A DNA stretch of 64,000 bases from Phanerochaete sordida (Eukaryota; Basidiomycota; Agaricomycetes; Polyporales; Phanerochaetaceae). The DNA is taken from positions 1-64,000 of the forward strand of contig BPQB01000098.1 in NCBI GenBank assembly GCA_019973155.2, given 5' to 3'. Below, one piece after another: positions 56,646 through 64,000 of this stretch. The notes beneath the pieces were generated by a model. The model saw only the letters and a program-made list of their open reading frames with translations. It made no database searches and had not been told where the DNA came from. The position numbers and the translations under genes are program-made. How positions within the stretch are numbered: the first letter of the stretch is position 1; every line of letters begins with the position of its first letter.

Positions 56646-57381
56646 ATGACGGAACTCTGGCTCAGCTACCACCAGGCATCGCGCGCGCACGCGCCGCCGA
56701 CGGCACAGCTGCTCGACCTCGACACGAAGGCGCACACGCTCGTCGACCTCGAGGACGTGCTCGAGCACGTCCTCGCGCAGGGCTTCCTCGCGCACGCGCT
56801 GCGCCCGCTCGCGTGGTGGGAGAAACACGGCGGCGAGCGCGTCCGCAACAGCGCCGCCGTCGCCGAGCTCCTCGCGCAGGGCGCCGGCGCGTGCCAGGAG
56901 GCCGCGATGCGGCTCGTCATCGGTGCGTCTTTCCCGCTCCCCCGTACTCGTGCCCCATGCGCCGTGAGGCTGACGACGGGCACCAGCGGACGTCCCGCCG
57001 GCGATGTGGATGGGGTACCGCTACACGGTGTCGCTGGGCACGCCGTGCATCACGCAGCGCATCAAGGTCGACGCGCTGCGCGCGCACGCGTGCGGCGGGC
57101 GCCCGCGGCTCGCGCACGTCACGAACCACCTCTTCGAGCGCGGCTTCCTCGCGGCGCATCTGCGCTCGCGCGTGCACTGGGAGGGCGTGTGCGGCGCGGA
57201 CCTCGCGGAGGACGCCGACCTGTTCGAGCTCCTCACGACCGGCGAGGGCATCTGCGAGGAGCAGCCGCTCACGCTTGTTGTCGGTGCGTGGTGATCGTGT
57301 ATGCGCGGCCTGGTGAGGGTGTTGATGTTGAGGCATGTTGCAGATAATGCTTTTCTTCATGACCACCGCTGCCACGGCTGA
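56646..57381 (+). CDS. protein with a tandem duplicated ~75-aa domain, unknown
   Basis: Three exons: 56646-56922, 56987-57283 and 57344-57381, giving about 203 aa; starts MTELWLSYHQ. The two halves are copies: VLAQGFLAHALRPLAWWEKHGG / LFERGFLAAHLRSRVHWEGV, then AELLAQGAGACQEAAMRLVI / FELLTTGEGICEEQPLTLVV. Each half ends at a GGTGCG donor in the same phase, so the duplication copied an exon. Strong GC bias opens other frames here. No known domain recognised; no signal peptide. After the second splice the frame ends quickly (DNAFLHDHRCHG). An alternative frame in the last exon would give a membrane tail (GVLLVLLFLLSFAR), but no splice that reaches it was found. Confidence 0.6.
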
Positions 57382-57598
57382 GGGGCCCAAGGCGGCGTAC
57401 GAATGGATTTGGGGCGTGCTGCTAGTTCTGCTATTCTTGTTGTCATTTGCTCGTTAGTGTCGTGTACCATTACGCTGAATGTAATCTGCCATGCTGGACA
57501 TTTCGCACGTGTGCGGAATAGTGACAAGAGGCTATAAGCTGAATTAGAAGGATCTGGTAAGATACACAGCAAAAAAACGAGGGGAGATCAAGTCACGA

Positions 57599-59482
57599 CT
57601 ATCGCCGCCTTCTGCTTCCTTGGAACTTTGACGTCTCCCTCCGCAAGCGTCTAAACACGAAGCCATCAGCCAAACAGCACAGTGGGGTCGACGATGTTCA
57701 ACGCACCGACTCGCCCGCTCCCTCTCGACCTCGCGCCTCTCCACCTCTTCGGGACTGAGCACCTCAAAGCGCGTCTTGAACTCCTCCGCCTCGCCCCAGT
57801 CACGCCACACGCTGCGCAGGGGCTTCGGCCCGCGGCCGTCCTTGGGCGTGCGCCCCCAGCCGAGGCCGAGGCCGGTCTTGTCCTTGAGGAGGCTGAGCCC
57901 GCTGCGGTCGCGCGGGCGCTCGGGGTCGTCGTGCGCGGGGTGCGCGTCGACGCCGAGCACGCCCCACTCGATCGCGTCGCGCTTGTGCTTGATGAGCTCC
58001 TCGTGCAGCGCGTGCGCGACGAGGGGCACGGCCTCGCCCGCGAGCCCGAGGTCCGCGCACAGCTGGCTCGCGAACTGCTCCGGCGTCAGCGGCGAGAGCA
58101 GGTCCCACTCGATGTGGTCGAGCAGGTGGTACGTCGCGATTTGCACGTCGATCTGCGCGGGTCAGTGCGTGTGCGCAGAGTTTGATCGCGGGACTCACGC
58201 TGAGGATCACACGGCACTCTGGCACCTCGTCCTCCCCTGGTCCGAACGGGTTCGCTATGTCGAAGTCCATGGATGCGACGCCCTCGTGCTCTTCCAATTG
58301 AGCGCGAATCTGGTTTGCCACGAGCTCTACCCAGGGGTGCTCCGGTAGGTCGAGGTCTTGGACGAACGAGCGCGCAAAGACCTCCGGAGGTATCAGGTCT
58401 TCGTGCAAGTTCCACACGAAACAGTCTCGGATTCTATGAGTGTCTGTTTCGAATTCGACGCGTATCGGGACCAGGGATGCGGGTTTCCGTGCTTGCATTT
58501 CGAGGGACTCTGGCGGGCTGTCGACAGGCACAGTGAGTCAGGCAACATTAGGCCTCAGCACGCTGAAGCTCACATGTAAGGATGCGGTGTGGGTTGTGCA
58601 GGCTTGGCCGTGATGAACCTCTCAGGAGGGACCATGCCAAGGTAGCTTTGATTCAGAGTGTTGCTTTTCTGCGCAAGCATTGGCGTTTGCGGCGCTGCCT
58701 GCACAATGTGGGTAACCCCTCCCGCACTGAAAACGCCCGCACCAACGGGGGCCTTGCTGGACAGCCTCGCAGTAGTGCGTACCGAAGACCTGACACCACC
58801 ATTCGCCATGAAATCCGAGTCGTCTGAGTCGATGGCACCTGCGTCTGGAAACTCGTCGCCGGATCCGGGGTCGGCATAGTTGATCATGCCTCCGCGGCGG
58901 GTGCTTCGGGTGTTCACAGCTGCCGCAGTTGGGGTGGAAAAGATGGGCTGCATAAGGAGGGTAGCACCTGTACGCAGGCGCGATGCATAGGTGGTCCTCA
59001 GGGCCTGGGGAACTGTAGGCAACACGCCTCGTGGAGGGTAGGCCCGAGGGTCCTGAGCTGGAGCTTGAGGCATGCCCATGGCGTTTGGTGTTGCTACACG
59101 GGGGATGTTGGTCTGGATGGCGGGGAGGTAGGTGCTGGTGGAAGGCTGAGGCGTCACCGCCAGGGAACTCCCTTTTGTGGCTCGAGTCTTCCGGCTGGGG
59201 TTCGTTCTGCCATTCGTGGGAGGCGGCGTTACGGAATCCGACCAGTGTCTGATGTTGTTCATGTAGGCTGGCATGATTGGCTAGCTGAGAGGGGCAATCG
59301 CCACGGCCGAACGAGCTGGACGCACCTGGATGAATCTGCGCTGGAAGTGCTGTGGCAGGATTTTGCGGGGGCTGAGGACGACCTGCGGCGGCAGACAGCT
59401 GAGTGACGGCCTGCCTCAAGTGGAGGTCTGTCATACTCTGGAAGGTATGGCTGGTGGCGCCGCTTCCTCCTGGTTCTGACAT
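57599..59482 (-). CDS. SFH1: SNF5/SFH1 subunit of SWI/SNF-type chromatin remodeller
   Basis: Core subunit of a SWI/SNF or RSC complex in the nucleus. Minus strand, ATG 59482 (MSEPGGSGATSHTFQSM), stop 57601-57599, five exons. The Pro/Ser/Thr-rich N-terminal part includes RRGGMINYADPGSGDEFPDAG, a hallmark near the N-terminus of fungal SFH1/SNF5. The SNF5 domain has two repeats. Repeat 1 is LVPIRVEFETDTHRIRDCFVWNLHEDLI...FARSFVQDLDLP. Repeat 2 is VQIATYHLLDHIEWDLLSPL...FASQLCADLGL. These are followed by AIEWGVLG and a W-rich segment RSVWRDWGEAEEF. It ends in a basic tail (RRLRRETSKFQGSRRRR). SNF5 versus SFH1 is not certain; the short N-terminus favours SFH1. Confidence 0.88.
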
Positions 59483-60209
59483 AGCCTGGACGGTCGCCGC
59501 AAAGCAAGGAGCAAGCCGAGGAGAGTCTTTGGGCGGCAGCGAGCGGTGAACGCAAGAACTGATCGCGTCGAAATTGTCACGCACGCTACGCGTTCGTCAC
59601 GAGGATCACACAGCTGTCACTGTCACCCGGACCCTGTCACAGGCCAATGTCACGAGAGGCGGTCTCCTGTTCCCTGCCCGCGCCCACCGAGGGAACAGAT
59701 TCCGCGCTGAGTCCCAGCATCAGCCCGCTGAGTGACCATCCGCGCCCAGCATCCGAGGCCACCTCGCCGGCGTCGACTTCCAGCACCTTGGCGGCCTGTA
59801 TCGCAACATCTTCGGTGCCTTCCATTCACTGGGTTCCCCTATGACCCCCGTATGTCCCTCTCGGTTGCCAATCCAGGTGGCGTGCTTTGTCTTGCTTACG
59901 CGACCTCCAGCTCTCATTTGACTGATTACCAGGCTATGGGCGCGACTCTCTGGTCGGAGCCCCGGGTCTTGCACACTTGCAGACCCTGAGCACGCACTAA
60001 GAATACCGAGGAGGTCTTGCGTTGGCCGCATCGATTACACGAGACCCTCGAAGGGATGTCGCCGCCCAATCCACACGTCAACAGCTATTGTTCGGATAGT
60101 CGATCCAACTTGGCTTGACCCTCCAAGGTCCGCAGCCTTATAGTGCCGCCCCATCTCCTGCTCGAACCCTCGCAGATTCATCGACCGATCCACCGTCTCT
60201 ATCCTCGTC
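59483..60209. promoter_or_regulatory. divergent promoter region, SFH1 / flavoprotein
   Basis: About 730 bp. Repeated TGTCAC motifs occur at about 59576-59653. Small open frames have no recognisable domain. Confidence 0.4.
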
Positions 60210-62238
60210 ATGACTATCCGCGGCGTCCAAGGCTGGCACCGAGGCGAGATCCTCATCCATGAGAGGCTTGGCTTCGCCTCCGACATGCTCGACAACTACA
60301 CATGGATCAAGGCCGAGATGCCTGACCAGCACCGCGAGTTCCACAGCACGCGACTGCCCTTCATCCCCGTCACTACTCTCGACGACAAGAATCGCCCCTG
60401 GAGTTCCATCTTCGCTGGCCGCACCGGCGAGCCGGGTTTCGTCACGAGCCCCGGCACGCAGCGCCTAGACATGGAGATCAAGGTTTGGGAGGGCGACCCT
60501 TTCCTGGAGAACTCGAAGCTGTATGATGGCCACATGCTCGTCGCAGGGATTGGCATCGAGTTCTCGACGCGTCGAAGGAACAAATTCGCGGGGCATGCGT
60601 TCGAGATGGAGCAGGAGAACGATGTGTTCCGTTTGAAGATGGTCGTGAATGAGGCGATAGGGTGAGTCGCATTCCGCTCGTGCTCGGAGTTGTGTTCACA
60701 TCTGCTCAGAAATTGCCCCAAATACATCAATGTCCGCACCCTCGACCCCTACCCCAATACTGTCCCTGTTGTCGCCCACAAGTGTCTCGACGTGCCAGAA
60801 GATGGGCGTATGCCTGATGAACTTTGCGAGTTCGTGCGCAACTCAGACACGATATTCATCGGATCCTCCTACGAAGCCCAAACCGAGGACGCGGATAAAT
60901 TCCCTTCTCACGTTGGCCAGAATCAACGAGGTGGAAGGAGAGGCTGGGTGCGCGTACGGAATGATGGGCGGACATTGGTGATACCCGACTATTCAGGTAC
61001 GATCCGTGTCACTGAGGTTTGCAACGACGAGCAACTCTTTCTTCCCAGGGAATCGTGTTCTCAGCTCTTTGGGTAACATCGAGGCAACTCCCGTCGCAAG
61101 TGTCAGTATCGTGGACTTCGTAACTGGAGACGTCCTCTATGTCACCGGGACGGCGCATACAGCCGTCGGGAAGGAGTCTCAAGTCATCATGCCACGTCAA
61201 GCAGTGGTCACCCTGCTCGAGGTGACGGGTTACATCTTCGTCCGCGACGCTCTTCCTGTTCGTCAGCGACCTGGAACCGAGACGGAGCGTAGTCCGTACA
61301 GCCCTCCGGTACGCATGCTCGCGGAAGAAGATGCCTCCGGAGCAGCGAAATTCGCGGAAGAAGAAATTTATGTCACCCTCACCCGCGTTCGGGTCCACAG
61401 CGACAACCTTGCTACCTTCACCTGGGAAGCGACGAAACCCCTCACCATTCGCCCTGGTCAGACTGCGGCCCTCGACTTTTCAGAGGTAGTAGGCAAAGCA
61501 GGGTATCAACACATGGCCTCGATGAACCCCTCTAGTGTCAACGACGACCGTGTCCGGACGTGGACGATCTCGAGCGCGCACCTGGATCCCGCAGGCACGA
61601 AGACGTTCGACCTCACGATGCGCAAGAAGGAGCACGGCGCCGTGACCGGCGCGCTCTTCGTGCTCGCGCGCAAGCTGCAGGAACTCAAACCGGACGCACT
61701 CGACGACGCGCGCTCAATCGGGCTCCGTGTCCGGCTCGTCGGCATCGCCGGCGAGTTCGCGCTCGCGATCCCGCCTGCGCCGAGCGACCCCGCGACGGAG
61801 CTGACGTCGGCGATGCTCTGGCTCGCGGGCGGCATCGGGCTGACGCCGTTCATGAGCATGCTCTCCGCGATCTCGGGCATGCCGCGCACGAACATCGTGT
61901 GGGACGCCGTGCTCGCGGTCGCGACGCGCGAGCCCGAGGTGCTTCTCCCGCTCATCGCAGGCGCGATTGGCGCCGCGACGCCGCGCCTCCGCCTCGTGGT
62001 GCACATCTACTCGAGCCAGCCGTGCCCGCCCTTCCCCGCCCTCACGCCGTCGGACGACCTCCAGGTCACGCTCGTGTCGCACAAGGGCAGGATCGACAAC
62101 ACACTGTTCGAAGCCACCCCCGACGCCGCGACGCGCACGGCGTACATGTGCGGGCCGGGAGAATTCGAGTCGGCGATGGTGAATCTGCTGACCGCGCATG
62201 GTATCACGGAGGTTGTCAGGGAGTCGTTCGAGTATTAA
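60210..62238 (+). CDS. FMN split-barrel / ferredoxin-reductase fusion oxidoreductase
   Basis: Three exons: 60210-60661, 60710-60996 and 61049-62238, giving about 642 aa. The N-terminal half is a pyridoxamine-phosphate-oxidase-like flavin barrel: GWHRGEILIHERLGF; IPVTTLDDKNRPWSSIFAGRTG; RTLDPYP; DTIFIGSSYE; SHVGQNQRGGRRGWVRV. The C-terminal half is an FAD/NAD(P)H reductase: FAD-binding RVRTWTISSAH (R-x-W-T-I-S), nucleotide-binding WLAGGIGLTPFMSML, and terminal YMCGPGEFESAMVNLL. No 2Fe-2S cysteine cluster follows, unlike many related bacterial proteins. It probably moves electrons from NAD(P)H through FAD to FMN; the final acceptor is unknown. No signal peptide. Confidence 0.82.
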
Positions 62239-62744
62239 GGTTGCTGTCGTTTCTCCTCTTCGCTATCTTCTCATGGGCTCACACCTTACTCAGTACCTAG
62301 CTTATTGTAATGGACTTCGAGCTTTCGACATACCCTATCTTCGTTTCGTCATAGACCGGAACCTGTTATGCAGCCTTGTTCCGACTGTGTTCGGCGCATA
62401 CGTCAGGCGATGTCTTGTCGGGCGTCTTCATAAGTGCTGCGCTTGCTCTGCCTCGATGCTTTACATCCTCATGTTCTGCAGATGGTCACATCTTAACCCA
62501 CCGTTAGGACATCCAGGAGACGATGCTAGACCTTAGCTTACTCAAGTCCTCGGCCCATGGGTCTCTTAAAACATGATCTATGGGTGCCGGTGATGGCCAA
62601 ACAGCGGCCTCCAAGAGTGGCCCATGACATCACCTGTTCAATCGCAGCACTGCTTATCGCTGCTCCATGCTACAGACATGTACAGCTATGCTTCTGGTGA
62701 GCTTCACTCGCGATGCTCCCATCTCTCGTCTCACTGCTTTCAAC
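62239..62744. other. intergenic
   Basis: No gene seen. An ATG at 62667 is in frame with the next gene and could extend it by 26 residues. Confidence 0.45.
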
Positions 62745-64000
62745 ATGTCCAGTGAAAGCGAATCCCCGCTGGTCGCGAGCCTAGCCGGTGCCTCTGAAGG
62801 CGCGATCTCAGTCCTCCTCACGCTCCTCGCTGGATATGTCTCCGCACGCGCAGGCCTCCTCGACCACCGCACCGTGCGGCTCGTCTCCGGTCTCTGCTCG
62901 CGGCTCTTCCTGCCGTGCCTCATCGTCGTGCAGATGGGCCCCGAACTGACCGCGCGCGAGCTCAGCGCGATGTGGATCGTGCCCGCGTGGGGGCTCGCGA
63001 GCACGCTTCTCGCGCACGCCATAGGCTGGGCAGGTCGCGCGCTCCTGCACACGCCGTACTGGGTCGTCGTCGCGGCTGGTAGGCCGAACGCGACCGCGCT
63101 CCCTCTGCTCCTCGTCCAGTCGCTCGCGCAGACGGGTGTGCTCGACCGACTTGCGAGTGACGGCGCATCGGCGGAGAGGATCCAAAGCCGTGCGAAGAGC
63201 CTCTTGCTACTCAACGCCGTCGTGCAGCAGACGTTCACCTTCCAGCTCGCGCCAGCTATCCTTCGCAGAGACGCGAATGGCGCGGACGACGAGGAGACCT
63301 GGAGAGAGGAGCTGGCAGCGCCCAGCTCAGGCCAGCACAAGACGAAGATCAATCCGATCATCCAGGACGCTGAGCGCGTCGGGCTGCTGCAGGACCACGC
63401 CAGGCGCTCCTATGGTACCGAGGACGATGGCCAACCTCGCGCTCGGCAAGCTTTGGAATCCGTCGCAGACGAATCAGACATGGATCTTCCCTACAGCCTC
63501 GAAGTCGCTGGGAGGGTGGTTAAGAAAGCGTTCAGCTGGATGAGTCCGCCACTCATCGCTGCGTTGATCGCTCTTCTCTTCGGAGTGAGTGTTTTTCGGA
63601 AAGTTGTAGAGACGAAAGCTGAAATGTATTGCCTGCAGCTCATCACTCCCTTGCACAATATCGCCTACGATCAACAGAGCGCCTTCTACTCTTCTATCAC
63701 TCAGGCGGCAAAGAATCTCGGCGAGCTCTTGTACGTACTGCCTTCACAACGTGCAATACCGCCTCTTATGCCTTGATTCAGCGTCACGTTACAGATGTTC
63801 CTCGTGGGTGCCGAGCTGGCTATCGTGCCCAGTGCGCACCCAGGGGTCGTTTCAGGAGGCTTTTCGCTCCTCGTTCGATTCGTGATCATGCCAGGCTTTG
63901 CTTTGCTCTTCGTTTGGGCTACAGCTGGGCAGGGATGGTACATCAACGACAAACTGGTCTGGTACGCATGCTTCAATCGTATCTCAATTTTTAGGACTCT
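62745..64000 (+). CDS. PIN-like / auxin-efflux-carrier family transporter, 3' end outside window
   Basis: Multi-pass membrane protein of the Mem_trans family (fungal ECM3-like), probably in the ER. The ATG at 62745 (MSSESESPLVASLAGASE) is chosen over the in-frame ATG at 62667, which adds a non-conserved leader. N-terminal bundle: AISVLLTLLAGYVSARAGLLD; LCSRLFLPCLIVVQM; WVVVAAGRPNATALPLLLVQSL, whose GRPNATALP is the family signature. A long hydrophilic loop (RRDANGADDEETW...TEDDGQPRARQ) follows, then the C-terminal bundle: MSPPLIAALIALLFG; AAKNLGELLY-MFLVGAELAIVP; RFVIMPGFALLFVW. Introns are removed at 63583 (GTGAGT donor) and about 63736. The last bases run into another intron. Transported substrate in fungi is unknown. 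Confidence 0.82.

Noticed and set aside
59640..59844. 65-codon ORF before the flavoprotein
   Set aside because: Ser/Pro low complexity, not joined in frame to the gene at 60210 by any good splice pair.
61560..62300. 246-codon Arg/His-rich ORF inside the flavoprotein
   Set aside because: Alternative frame of the GC-rich reductase exon.

Overview
This looks like chromosomal DNA of an Agaricomycete (Basidiomycota), most likely a wood-decay type. The evidence is GC-rich coding sequence, many small GT-AG introns (about 45-65 nt), and typical gene families: tandem cytochrome P450s, F-box proteins, S10 carboxypeptidases, a GH15-CBM20 glucoamylase and arrestin-like proteins. No bacterial features (operons, Shine-Dalgarno sites, CRISPR) are present. 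Exon models were built by hand from reading frames, GT/GC...AG sites and agreement between paralogues. Exon edges can be off by a few bases.

Layout. 1-0.9 kb: 3' part of a glutathione S-transferase. 1.3-4.4 kb: two F-box genes. 4.9-9.2 kb: two tandem arrestin-like genes. 9.9-12.0 kb: secreted glucoamylase. 12.5-13.9 kb: PA-TM-RING ubiquitin ligase. 13.9-16.3 kb: no confident gene. 16.3-18.1 kb: CCCH zinc-finger protein. 18.4-20.5 kb: S10 peptidase. 20.9-22.5 kb (minus): a third F-box gene, paralogous to the first. 23.0-24.8 kb: RFT1. 24.9-27.0 kb (minus): second S10 peptidase. 28.0-47.4 kb: seven tandem P450 paralogues, all on the plus strand, one with an N-terminal frameshift. 47.7-49.7 kb (minus): third S10 peptidase, head-to-head with a mitochondrial DNA polymerase X-like gene (49.8-51.6 kb) that lacks the catalytic aspartates. 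51.7-53.2 kb (minus): queuosine-salvage protein. 53.58-55.26 kb: complete, young, gag-only LTR retroelement (minus). 55.4-56.0 kb (minus): small conserved protein. 56.6-57.4 kb: protein with an internal duplication. 57.6-59.5 kb (minus): SNF5/SFH1 chromatin-remodelling subunit. 60.2-62.2 kb: flavin-barrel/ferredoxin-reductase fusion. 62.7 kb to the end: PIN-like membrane transporter, cut by the window edge.

Most striking. The retroelement at 53582-55261 has identical 217-bp LTRs, a perfect 5-bp target duplication, a primer site matching the anticodon arm of initiator tRNA-Met, and one gag ORF with no pol. Its leader carries nine short hairpins whose stems differ from one another but keep pairing, including wobble pairs that form only in the sense RNA. 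This array is the best candidate here for an undescribed functional RNA structure. Second is the polymerase-X fold protein with its catalytic residues lost. Third is the P450 array, in which every member keeps an 18-nt microexon.
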